From positions 26,040-90,039 of the forward strand of contig JAHCAN010000010.1 in assembly GCA_019634915.1 (NCBI GenBank): a DNA stretch of 64,000 nt, given 5' to 3'. Both the position numbers and the translations under genes were made by a program. The notes beneath the pieces were generated by a model. That model was given only the letters and a program-made list of their open reading frames with translations. It made no database searches and was not told the DNA's origin. This stretch comes from Steroidobacteraceae bacterium (GTDB taxonomy: Bacteria; Pseudomonadota; Gammaproteobacteria; Steroidobacterales; Steroidobacteraceae). Shown here in pieces: positions 57,973-64,000 of this stretch; within the stretch, counting starts at the first letter, position 1; each line of letters starts with the position of its first letter.

Positions 57973-58233
57973 GTCGAGCCGGTCCAGCAGGGCATCGAGC
58001 TGCTCGGTGGCCAGCGCGAGCGCATCCGCATAGTCGGGAGCCGTAGCCTGCGGGCCGGGGCACCGGTCCATCGCAATGGCAGCGCATTGCAGCAGCGCCT
58101 GGACTTTCATCAGGACGCGCCGCTCGCGCTCGATGACACTTGCAAGCTTCATTTCCGGTGCATTCCGCTGGATTTGGGCCGCGGAACGCGTGCCGGCACT
58201 GGCCATCTTCGTCGTAGACTTGCGCTTAGCCAT
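57949..58233 (-). CDS. 94-residue hypothetical protein
   Basis: A basic, helical protein: AKRKSTTKMASAGTRSAAQ start, then IERERRVLMKVQALLQCAA and ALALATEQLDALLDRLDSVA, predicting two helices or a short coiled coil. Not recognised. It overlaps the tail of the Panacea-linked toxin-like gene by 8 bp and the convergent 97-residue gene by 24 bp. Confidence 0.55.
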   Translation of the reverse strand: MAKRKSTTKMASAGTRSAAQIQRNAPEMKLASVIERERRVLMKVQALLQCAAIAMDRCPGPQATAPDYADALALATEQLDALLDRLDSVALARI

Positions 58234-58834
58234 GGTCAGCCTCGTTTACAGGTTGGCTCTGGTCAGGCGCTCGGCGGTGCTTCCTACACCGTCGAGTGCC
58301 GCTTGATTGAGGCAATAGCGCTGCAGCGCTCGGCCGGACCTCCTCGAGTCGACGATGCGGCGAGTTGCCGCGAACGGCTCCAGAATATGGCGGGGACGGG
58401 CAAGGCACCACGTCCATTTGTGGTGCAGATCGGCAGATTTGCGAATTGCACCGATAGAATTCCAGCAGGTTCGGCGCGACGAACGGGGATCGCTCGAATC
58501 CGCGGCTCACCCTTTCGAACACCGCTGGGGCAACCGGCTCGAGCGCGCCGAACCAGCCGCACTTCACGGCCCGCTCGACTCTCGTGGCGGCCTCGATGCG
58601 TGCAAACCGGTAGTCGGCATAGCTGGCGCGCGTGATGAACGAGTGCTCGCCAGGGGCGAGCGCACATGTCCGGTCGCCCGGTAGCCCGTCGCGCAACGTG
58701 GTGACGCAGACCAGCAGCACCTCGCGCTGGCGGCCAGCCGGGTCCGTGAGGCAGATGAAGAGATGGCGTCGGGCGGGATCCCGCGACGGCCCGGAAGGCA
58801 CCAGCAGCGTCGCACGCCGGACGACGAAGAACAT
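58226..58834 (-). CDS. putative toxin of a Panacea toxin-antitoxin pair, with unusual C-terminal tail
   Basis: A 202-residue protein. Residues 1-128 (RRATLLVPSGPSRDPARRHL, FICLTDP, PGEHSFITRASYADYRFARI, APNLLEFYR) form a compact domain seen in the gene following Panacea antitoxins, possibly of the SH3-like PemK/MazF type. The last 74 residues are low-complexity, with many Ser/Arg/Pro, and resemble read-through sequence rather than a domain, suggesting a lost stop. It starts at ATG 58834, 2 bp after the Panacea stop, as in a tightly coupled pair. Confidence 0.6.
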   Translation of the reverse strand: MFFVVRRATLLVPSGPSRDPARRHLFICLTDPAGRQREVLLVCVTTLRDGLPGDRTCALAPGEHSFITRASYADYRFARIEAATRVERAVKCGWFGALEPVAPAVFERVSRGFERSPFVAPNLLEFYRCNSQICRSAPQMDVVPCPSPPYSGAVRGNSPHRRLEEVRPSAAALLPQSSGTRRCRKHRRAPDQSQPVNEADHG

Positions 58835-58836
58835 CG

Positions 58837-59394
58837 TCAGATCGACGCGAAGGCCTGGTCGAGATCCTGCTGCCGCTGCAATCGCCCGGCAAGACGCGCC
58901 GCATCGGCCGGCGCATGGCCGAGCGCGAGGAAGATCGCCTCGTATGTGATCGGTTGGGAAGAGCCGCGCGGGTCCAGCCATTCCGGGCACTCGCGATGCG
59001 TGTAGTCCCGGATCTGCCACTTGGTCATCCGACCGAAGCGCCGCCAGGTACGCCCCAGGACCTCGAGATCGGACGCGCTCAGCTCGTCGAGCAGATTGGC
59101 GCCGGGCGCACGCCTGCGCAGTGCGACCTGGTGATCCCGCCGGTCGCTGATCCAGCGCTCCCAGCCATCGGGGCCCGACTCCAGATCACCGTTGACATGG
59201 TTCAACGTCATGGACAGCACCGGACCATGCGGCATGGCGACGACCTGGTCGCCGGTGATCGGACATCCGTAGCGCCGCATCGCCTCACGATCCGCCAGGT
59301 ACATGAGCTTCATCAGCTTGAGGTGTGCCATGCGGCCACGCTGGCGCCGCAGAAACCAGACAGCCACCTGGGCTGCTTTGCGCTCGTTGAACAT
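58837..59394 (-). CDS. Panacea-domain (DUF4065/SocA-like) antitoxin
   Basis: A 185-residue protein: KAAQVAVWFLRRQRGRMAHL, KLMKLMYLADREAMRRYGCP, GDQVVAMPHGPVLSMTLNHV. These are the Panacea-domain hallmarks (LxKLLYxAD; GPV) of the SocA/PanA antitoxin superfamily, whose members neutralise diverse toxins encoded next to them. GGAAGG lies 8 bp before ATG 59394. It is the first gene of a two-gene unit with the putative toxin. Confidence 0.85.
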   Translation of the reverse strand: MFNERKAAQVAVWFLRRQRGRMAHLKLMKLMYLADREAMRRYGCPITGDQVVAMPHGPVLSMTLNHVNGDLESGPDGWERWISDRRDHQVALRRRAPGANLLDELSASDLEVLGRTWRRFGRMTKWQIRDYTHRECPEWLDPRGSSQPITYEAIFLALGHAPADAARLAGRLQRQQDLDQAFASI

Positions 59395-59739
59395 GTCACC
59401 GACCTTCCGGAATGGGGGACGATGCACAGCGGGCGGTCAATTGTCATCCCGCAAATCAGTTGGCAAGGAGCCGATTCTGCGCGACGGGGCGTCGCGAATG
59501 GCCTCCAGCCAATCCACTCCGCCTTTGGGATACAGGCATGAGGCAAGGCGGGGGGAGGTCGCGGTCGCGGCAACCCGCGACGCTCCGATTCAGCCCTTTT
59601 CTTTCACGCGCCCTTTCATGTCGCGGTATGCCGCTTCGATCAGCTTTCTCAACGCCAACGCATCGACCTTCCGTTCCGGCCTCAGCTTCACAAAGAAGCC
59701 GACGTTGACATGAGACGACTCATGGTGCCGGCGCCCGTG
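59395..59739. other. intergenic 0.35 kb with a gene remnant
   Basis: On the minus strand a short open stretch (59590-59739) directly follows the VOC stop in the same frame and reads ESSHVNVGFFVKL, then ALRKLIEAAYRDMKGRV before a stop. This looks like the C-terminus of some protein, without a start or the rest of a gene. I do not recognise the family. The remaining 200 bp hold nothing I can identify except the Panacea promoter. Confidence 0.4.
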
Positions 59740-60120
59740 TCACCTCCGCTCCTCCAGCAGGCCGATCAGGTTGCCGTCCGGATCGCGCAGGAAGCCGATC
59801 CATAGCTCGTGATCCGGCAGCTTCGCGGTGAGCTGCGGCGCTCGTTCGTTCGTGGCGCCCCGTGCAACCAGAGCCGCATGCGTGGCGCCAATGTCCCGAA
59901 CCCTGAAATAGATGACTGAATTCGCCCCTACGGATCCGTGACCCTGAGGGGTGGAGAGCATCAGACGAATGCCGCCCGCATCGAGGAACGCGAGATCAGG
60001 CCCGGCGCTGAACAGGAAGCCGAGGCCAAGCACATCGCGATAGAAGCCGAGTGCGACATCCACATTGCTGACGGTCACGGCGATTTGCCGGATCTCCGAA
60101 AGACGTGGTGCTGTGCTCAT
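59740..60120 (-). CDS. VOC-family (glyoxalase/bleomycin resistance-like) protein
   Basis: A 126-residue protein with paired beta-alpha-beta-beta-beta modules: RQIAVTVSNVDVALGFYRDV, LGFLFSAGPDLAFLDAGGIRL, SVIYFRVRDIGATHAALVARG and FLRDPDGNLIGLLEER. The His/Glu metal positions are only partly kept. Substrate unknown. ATG 60120 gives a normal VOC start; the frame is open upstream, but that part is compositionally odd. Confidence 0.83.
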   Translation of the reverse strand: MSTAPRLSEIRQIAVTVSNVDVALGFYRDVLGLGFLFSAGPDLAFLDAGGIRLMLSTPQGHGSVGANSVIYFRVRDIGATHAALVARGATNERAPQLTAKLPDHELWIGFLRDPDGNLIGLLEERR

Positions 60121-60184
60121 GTGTCCTGCCGGGAACTGTCCGCCGCGACAATCTGCCGGATATCGAAGCGGCTCCGTGCTTCGA

Positions 60185-61879
60185 TCAATGCCGCCGTACA
60201 ACGTACGCGGCGGCCTCGGCCAGGGCGGGCTGTCGCGTCCCGTCGCCGGCAACATCGAGGAGCTCCTGATAGTAGCGGCGCGCCAGGGATTCATCGCCGA
60301 GCGCAGTGGCCGTCCGCGCGGCGCCCAGCAGGCTGTTGAAGTGCCGCGGATAGAGCGCTATCGAGCGCTGGTACGCAGCAAGTGCCTCCGCCGGCTGCTT
60401 CTGTTCCACCAGCAGGTCTCCCGGCATTTCGGGGGCGGGATAGGTGGGCCCGGGCGTCACCGCGTGCTTCGGGGTCGAGGCCTCGAGCTCGGCAGCTTCC
60501 CGCAGCAGCGCGAGGCTGGAATCCTCCCGCCCCTGCACATGGGCGATCCATCCGTTCAGTTCAAGCCACAGCATCCGGATATTGCGGGCGAACAAGTCTT
60601 CGCTGGCATCGCGGGCGGAGGCTTCGAGCTCCTCCAGTCGATCGGCCGCATCCTGCGCCTCGTCCAGCCTGCCGATGTGGGCCGCGCCGAGGCCGCGAGC
60701 AAAACGCGCGATGGCTTCCGGCCACGCGTAACGGTCCCAGTCGAGCGTCGCCGGCTCGCGCGCAACGATCTGCGCGGCGTCCTGCCACGCGCGTCGTTCC
60801 AGCGCGTACCGGGCCTGTGTCGATGCCAGGTGAAAAGCCGTCTTGAAACTCGGTTCGAGCTGCGCGGTGGTCTGCAGCCGCTTCAGCTGGATCGCAGCTG
60901 CGTCGTCCATGCCCTTCTGCAGATAGGCATAGACGAGATACTCGATCGCGTGCGGAAACTCGTCCCAGACGAACTCACCCCGCTCCCCCGCGGGATACTG
61001 CAACGCCGCTTGCGCCGCCCGGAGGTTGCCGCGAATCACGCCGTCCCAGTCGCCAAGACGCGTGTAGATGTGCGTCGGCATATGGAGAGCGTGCGGATTT
61101 TCCGGAGCGATGGATTCGTACTTGAGCGTGACATCCAGCGACTTGCGCTCGCGGCCGGGTGTGTCGTTGGCGTGGACGAGGTAATGCATCGCACCCGGAT
61201 GATTCGGGTTCCTCTCGTACACCCGCAGCAGGATCTCGGCCGCCCTGTCGCCGCGCGCCCGGGCATCGGCTGGCGAATTGGCCGGCGCGGAAGCCAGCAG
61301 GGCCAGGGCGTAGAAAGCAGACGCGTCGTCGTCGTCGGGGAACGCGGCGTAGAGCTTCTCCATCGCCTGCTCCCACCGCCCGATGCGCAACCAGTAATCC
61401 GCCGAAGCCGGGTCGAGGAAGAACGCCTCCGCGGCAGCCACGAAGAGCCGTTCACGCTCCGTCGGCGGCTGCAGGGCCCTGGCTTTCCGCACCTCGTCCC
61501 AGCCGCGCTGGAGCGCCTCCGGCCGCGGCCGCGTCGGCCAGAGCGGCTGAAACAGCGTCATCGCAATGCCCCAATGCGCCATCGCGCACCGGGGGTCGAT
61601 CGCCGCGACCTGCTCGAACGCCTCGCGGGCCTGCGGGTAAGTCATGTGATGCAGCAGCGTGACCGCCCGATCGAATGCCACCTGGGCCTGTTCCGAGCCG
61701 CTGACGGGAAAGTGACTGATGCCCGCAATGTGCCCGGCATGTTGCTGAGCCCCGCTTTGCACTTCGTCCGCAAAGCTTCCGGGCAGGCCGACGATCAGAG
61801 CGGCACCGAGAAAAGGGAAGGCAACCGCTCTCCGTGCGAAGCGGGCCGTGGAGTCGCGATCTCGGTCGTATCGCCTCAT
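60185..61879 (-). CDS. exported TPR-repeat protein
   Basis: A 564-residue protein with signal peptide (AVAFPFLGAALIVGLPGSFADE) and many tetratricopeptide-like helical repeats (HHMTYPQAREAFEQVAAIDP; AYQRSIALYPRHFNSLLGAA; ALGDESLARRYYQEL). HIYTRLGDWDGVIRGN and PGAMHYLVHANDTP are typical of a family of periplasmic TPR proteins of unknown function that often accompany copper or oxidase genes. I start at ATG 61879, which gives a standard signal; ATG 61921 would extend it by 14 residues. Confidence 0.78.
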   Translation of the reverse strand: MRRYDRDRDSTARFARRAVAFPFLGAALIVGLPGSFADEVQSGAQQHAGHIAGISHFPVSGSEQAQVAFDRAVTLLHHMTYPQAREAFEQVAAIDPRCAMAHWGIAMTLFQPLWPTRPRPEALQRGWDEVRKARALQPPTERERLFVAAAEAFFLDPASADYWLRIGRWEQAMEKLYAAFPDDDDASAFYALALLASAPANSPADARARGDRAAEILLRVYERNPNHPGAMHYLVHANDTPGRERKSLDVTLKYESIAPENPHALHMPTHIYTRLGDWDGVIRGNLRAAQAALQYPAGERGEFVWDEFPHAIEYLVYAYLQKGMDDAAAIQLKRLQTTAQLEPSFKTAFHLASTQARYALERRAWQDAAQIVAREPATLDWDRYAWPEAIARFARGLGAAHIGRLDEAQDAADRLEELEASARDASEDLFARNIRMLWLELNGWIAHVQGREDSSLALLREAAELEASTPKHAVTPGPTYPAPEMPGDLLVEQKQPAEALAAYQRSIALYPRHFNSLLGAARTATALGDESLARRYYQELLDVAGDGTRQPALAEAAAYVVRRH

Positions 61880-62009
61880 AAGCGGGAAAGGCGGCAGCCA
61901 GGTTCTTGCCGCCTCACCCATGGCGCCTAGGTTGACTTGAAGCGGTTTGGCACGTCAAGACGGCCCGGATCCAGCCCGATCTCATGCGCCGCGTCACCCA
62001 TGCAACCCA

Positions 62010-62351
62010 TCAGCTTTCGGGGTCGTACCCGAACTCGCGCAGTTCCTGCGAGCAGCGGCAGGCTGTGGCGATTTTCGCGGCCCAATGGACGGCGGCCTCG
62101 CGCGACGGGAGATCCAGGACACAGAAGCCGCCGTCGAACTCCCTGGTCTGCGGGTAGGTCTCGTTCGTGACGGCCCCGTCGGCGGCGACCATCAGCGGCG
62201 CAACGTCCTCGTTGATGCCGCCGCCGAACACATAGACACCCGCATCTTTCGCCTCGCGTATGACCGCGTGTGCCGCCTCGCCGACGGCAGCCATGTCTTC
62301 GTCGGGGACGTCCATTGCCGATCCGGGGAAGGAGATGAGGTACTTCGTCAA
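62010..62351 (-). CDS. YciI/DGPF-family small protein
   Basis: A 113-residue protein of the YCII-related family: TKYLISFPGSAMDVP start, DAGVYVFGGGINEDVAPLMV in the middle, GGFCVLDLPSREAAVHWAAK at the end. The family has a dimeric alpha/beta barrel fold and may dehalogenate or act as a regulator of ECF sigma genes. Start is TTG 62351 with AGGA 8 bp upstream. It lies directly left of the EamA gene end; whether it belongs to the integron array is unclear. Confidence 0.78.
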   Translation of the reverse strand: MTKYLISFPGSAMDVPDEDMAAVGEAAHAVIREAKDAGVYVFGGGINEDVAPLMVAADGAVTNETYPQTREFDGGFCVLDLPSREAAVHWAAKIATACRCSQELREFGYDPES

Positions 62352-62370
62352 CGTTCGATCCTCCGGGTGT

Positions 62371-62394
62371 GAGTCAATGAGTTGTCAGGTTGCC
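62371..62394 (-). repeat. attC half-site at the end of the EamA gene
   Basis: On the minus strand CCTGACAACTCATTGACTC resembles the 5' half of an attC (R''-L'' part); the EamA stop codon TGA lies in it. The 3' half with its GCGTT/GCGTC core is missing, so the site is truncated. I take it as the distal end of the cassette array. Confidence 0.5.
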
Positions 62395-62816
62395 GGCCGA
62401 TGAGCCACGACCAGCAGTCCGGAGCCGATCAGAAGGCAACCAAGAAGCACGCGCGGCGTGATCTGCTCCTTGAGGATGAGAGCGGCAAGGAATGCGGCAA
62501 CAATGAAGCTTCCCTTGTCTATCAATGCGACCGTCGACACCTCGCCGTCTTTCAACGCTTTGTAATAGAAGACCCATGACGCTGCAGTGGTGGCGCCAGA
62601 GATGCCTAGCCAGAAGTAGTTCTTCGCTGTCAGAAGGCTGACTTCACCTGACCTGAGGAATACGGCGGCAAAGCCAAATACGAAGATCGCAACGAAGATC
62701 GTGCGGACAGCCAGACCGAGTTCGCCTGAAATTCCGGCAAGCCCCATCTTGGCAATTACCGAAGTAAACCCGGCAAAAATCATGGAGGTGATTGCATAGG
62801 TGACCCACTTGTCCAT
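62385..62816 (-). CDS. EamA-domain small multidrug/metabolite transporter (cassette gene)
   Basis: A 143-residue membrane protein with five hydrophobic segments: WVTYAITSMIFAGFTSVIAK, GLAVRTIFVAIFVFGFAAVF, and LLGCLLIGSGLLVVAH. Single EamA domain, half the length of usual DMT transporters, so it should act as a dimer like EmrE-type proteins. EamA-like half-transporters are common integron cassettes. Stop codon within an attC-like element. GGGGAGG precedes the ATG. Confidence 0.83.
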   Translation of the reverse strand: MDKWVTYAITSMIFAGFTSVIAKMGLAGISGELGLAVRTIFVAIFVFGFAAVFLRSGEVSLLTAKNYFWLGISGATTAASWVFYYKALKDGEVSTVALIDKGSFIVAAFLAALILKEQITPRVLLGCLLIGSGLLVVAHRPAT

Positions 62817-62831
62817 GAACCCTCCCCGGCA

Positions 62832-62888
62832 ATCTGACGCCCGAGGCAGTCCGTGCCATCAAGCGTCGGCTCGAATGAATTGTCAGGC
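62832..62888 (-). repeat. complete attC-like recombination site (57 bp)
   Basis: On the minus strand it starts GCCTGAC and AATTCATTCGAGCCGACGC and ends CCTCGGGCGTCAGAT. GCCTGAC and GTCAGAT are the inverted R''/R' boxes; GCCGA and TCGGGC are the L''/L' pair. The first part is close to the classic aadA-type attC (TAACAATTCGTTCAAGCC). The length of 57 bp is typical. Confidence 0.8.
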
Positions 62889-63416
62889 CTCACTGGGGAT
62901 TACAGCAAGCAGGTCCGTAACCCCGATGTCTATGCCTGCCTGATGCAGCAGCGTGCTGGCCTGCCCCCGGTGATGCGTTTGATGGTTGAAGAAGTGCTGA
63001 ACCAGATAGCCCAATCTTCTCGAGAATGATTGCCCGGCCATATTGCGATACACCAACAGAGAGCTCAGTTGTTCTGAAGTGAGCGTTTCAGACCAGTCCA
63101 GAATGACTTTGTCCAGCTTGCATCGGTGGTCCTGCAGCTCGCGGAGAGATCCGGCCAACTCCTGCCGTAAGGAATCTGGCTGAGGAAACATCATCAGATC
63201 CCCGCGCAACCCTGATGCGTCGGGGTGCTGCGAAAATCTGTGTAACCAGATCGTGTCGGCGACAGCGATGTGATTGAGGGTCTGGAAGATTGACCCGAAG
63301 AAAGCCCCGCGATCTCTTTTGAGCTCTTCTTCAGGGAGATCGTGCGCGGCCTCATACATCCGCGTGTTCATCCAGCGGTTGTAGTTCGCCATCAATGTTA
63401 CGGTTGCGACTGTCAT
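62883..63416 (-). CDS. DinB-family protein (cassette gene)
   Basis: A 177-residue four-helix bundle protein: TLMANYNRWMNTRMYEAAHD, LNHIAVADTIWLHRFSQHP, and LVQHFFNHQTHHRGQASTLL; the His residues of the metal site (NHIAVAD, HHRGQ) are present. DinB/YfiT proteins are metal-dependent, often thiol or bacillithiol transferases. Start at ATG 63416, directly after an attC half; the frame continues upstream through that half (63443). Stop TGA lies within the R'' box of the complete attC. Confidence 0.84.
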   Translation of the reverse strand: MTVATVTLMANYNRWMNTRMYEAAHDLPEEELKRDRGAFFGSIFQTLNHIAVADTIWLHRFSQHPDASGLRGDLMMFPQPDSLRQELAGSLRELQDHRCKLDKVILDWSETLTSEQLSSLLVYRNMAGQSFSRRLGYLVQHFFNHQTHHRGQASTLLHQAGIDIGVTDLLAVIPSEA

Positions 63417-63435
63417 CTTGAATGAATCGTCAGAA
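63417..63435 (-). repeat. attC half-site fused to the DinB start
   Basis: On the minus strand TTCTGACGATTCATTCAAG, the R''-L'' half of an attC, ends directly at the DinB ATG. The rest of the site is missing, as if a deletion joined the upstream cassette to the DinB frame. The stop codon of the upstream gene (TGA) is in the box. Confidence 0.6.
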
Positions 63436-63837
63436 GTAGCCACGCAGAAACTCCGCTGCCTCAGGCGTAAGACCAGCGATTTTGTTGGTGGCTTGACGAT
63501 AGAACTTGAAGTTCAGCTCCGTCTCGGGCTTGCCATCATTCCAGGTCGAATACGGCTTGAGTTCGCTTCGTCCGAGCCGCCGCCTGGCCAGGGCATCTCT
63601 ATGCACGGTGATGCTGACACGAGGGGTTTGACGCGCGACACCCGGCTTCCGTGGCGTCGCGCTGACTGACGTGACCGTGCCCAGGGCTATGAGGCCGCAG
63701 CCTCCCTCGTTCTCGCTTGCGAAGATAAAGATGGAGTCGCCCTCGGCAATTTGCTTTCCGCCGTACATGGTCTTCTGACCGGAGAATACGAAGGTCGAAG
63801 CTTCTGGATTGGTGACTTCAGCTTTAATGGCGAACAT
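63430..63837 (-). CDS. hypothetical protein, possibly PUA/EVE-like fold (cassette gene)
   Basis: A 135-residue protein: MFAIKAEVTNPEASTFVFSG, YGGKQIAEGDSIFIFASEN, GGCGLIALGTVTSV, and LNFKFYRQATNKIAGL. The order (beta strand, KQIAEGDSIFIF, then GLIALGTV) is like PUA/EVE or ASCH domains that bind modified nucleotides, but this is by eye. No family confidently assigned. The ATG at 63837 lies 5 bp after an attC-like site, and its stop is in the next attC half. Confidence 0.65.
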   Translation of the reverse strand: MFAIKAEVTNPEASTFVFSGQKTMYGGKQIAEGDSIFIFASENEGGCGLIALGTVTSVSATPRKPGVARQTPRVSITVHRDALARRRLGRSELKPYSTWNDGKPETELNFKFYRQATNKIAGLTPEAAEFLRGYF

Positions 63838-63842
63838 GGTGA

Positions 63843-63892
63843 GGTGACGCCTGGAGGTTGAGCTGAGCGCGCCGAAGCGACATGCTAGGCGT
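63843..63892 (-). repeat. attC-like site upstream of the PUA/EVE-like gene
   Basis: On the minus strand GACGCCTAGC at the 5' side and CCAGGCGTCACC at the 3' side form an inverted pair (GACGCC/GGCGTC) about 50 bp long, with TCAACCTCCAGGCGTCAC aligning to the L'/R' half of classic attC sites. It would be the recombination site of the preceding, mostly unseen cassette. Confidence 0.6.
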
Positions 63893-64000
63893 CTGTACGC
63901 CAGCCAGGTACACGGGGTTTCGGAGGGCTATCTCATACTCCGCTCGCGAGTAGAAGGGCCAGACAGTCTCGTCACCTCCGCGACGCATGCCGACGCAAAG
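63893..64000 (-). other. 3' end of the next cassette, cut by the window edge
   Basis: One minus-strand frame is open from the window edge through the attC-like site (VWPFYSRAEYEIALRNPVY), so the preceding cassette may encode a protein ending here, but too little is present to name it. Confidence 0.35.

Larger units (their letters stand above)
62371..64000 (-). mobile_element. distal part of a chromosomal integron cassette array
   Basis: Three small genes (EamA, DinB, PUA/EVE-like) of lower GC than the rest of the window, all on the minus strand, each end with the stop codon TGA inside a TGAC-N-ATTCATT or TGACAACTCATT element. A complete 57-bp attC-like site lies between two of them. Cassettes are inserted next to intI, so the integrase gene should lie to the right of the window. 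Confidence 0.75.

Noticed and set aside
59590-59742. Stop-codon readthrough extending the VOC protein into the in-frame stretch behind it
   Set aside because: The VOC domain is complete at its stop codon and no readthrough signal is visible; shared frame is likely by chance.
61922-62009. Further attC site between the TPR and YciI genes
   Set aside because: TTCAAGTCAACCTAGGCGCC looks slightly like an attC 3' half, but no paired R'' box or stop-in-box arrangement is present.
1-64000. CRISPR array
   Set aside because: No regularly spaced repeats of 24-40 bp and no cas-like gene were seen in the window.

Overview
The window is a GC-rich gammaproteobacterial chromosome segment. The block polA - engB - cytochrome c4 - dsbA (2.4-8.1 kb) is the arrangement known from Pseudomonas and Xanthomonas relatives. 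The rich set of TonB receptors and secreted peptidases, the lipoprotein DsbA and the Xanthomonas-like attC sites suggest Xanthomonadales, Nevskiales or Steroidobacterales, but no rRNA or ribosomal protein is present to settle it.

Layout. 0-2.3 kb: edge of a TDT-type transporter, a small membrane protein, an SDR/DUF6522 pair. 2.4-9.1 kb: housekeeping (polA, a small outer-membrane barrel, engB, cytochrome c4, dsbA, corA). 9.2-21.4 kb: a catabolic locus for D-amino acids and peptides, with enzymes resembling the DgcA/DgcN D-glutamate pair, a RidA protein, a DSD1/D-threonine-aldolase-like PLP enzyme, an M24 peptidase, an S9 peptidase, a SxxK serine hydrolase, an esterase, an APC permease and a MurR/RpiR regulator. 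AT-rich palindromes recur at its promoters. 21.57-25.38 kb: tRNA-Arg(CCG) followed by a 3.7-kb island (AAA/DUF4143 ATPase, small ORF plus nucleotidyltransferase, HNH nuclease) that ends in a diverged copy of the tRNA 3' half. 25.4-43.1 kb: a second peptide/amino-acid locus around an Lrp/AsnC regulator: TonB receptor, three S10 serine carboxypeptidase-like enzymes, two M61-like metallopeptidases, a possibly Tat-exported PLP enzyme, an aminotransferase, an ornithine-cyclodeaminase homologue, an amidohydrolase and a permease, mostly joined by 4-bp ATGA overlaps. 43.2-51.5 kb: NnrR/DNR-like Crp-Fnr regulator, TonB receptor behind a Fur-like box, cupin, then NsrR divergent from a nitric oxide reductase operon whose NorC carries a second cytochrome c domain. 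51.5-56.3 kb: amidohydrolase, AraC regulator, AhpD-like protein, thioredoxin-fold protein, alpha/beta hydrolase, cytochrome c5. 56.3-62.0 kb: accessory small genes (scar joining an ECF sigma fragment to a transposase C-terminus, twin XRE repressors with separate palindromic operators, a Panacea toxin-antitoxin-like pair, VOC and TPR proteins). 62.4-64.0 kb: compositionally distinct small genes, all on the minus strand, whose stop codons lie inside attC-like sites. I read this as the distal end of a chromosomal integron cassette array whose integrase would be beyond the right edge.

How the parts may work together: the two large catabolic loci look like scavenging systems for peptides and unusual amino acids. 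TonB-dependent uptake and secreted or periplasmic S9/S10/M61 peptidases would feed inner-membrane APC permeases and cytoplasmic racemase, aminotransferase and deaminase steps. Each locus has its own local regulator (RpiR or Lrp) and its own recurring promoter motif. The nor region is a self-contained nitric oxide detoxification unit with two candidate NO-responsive regulators.
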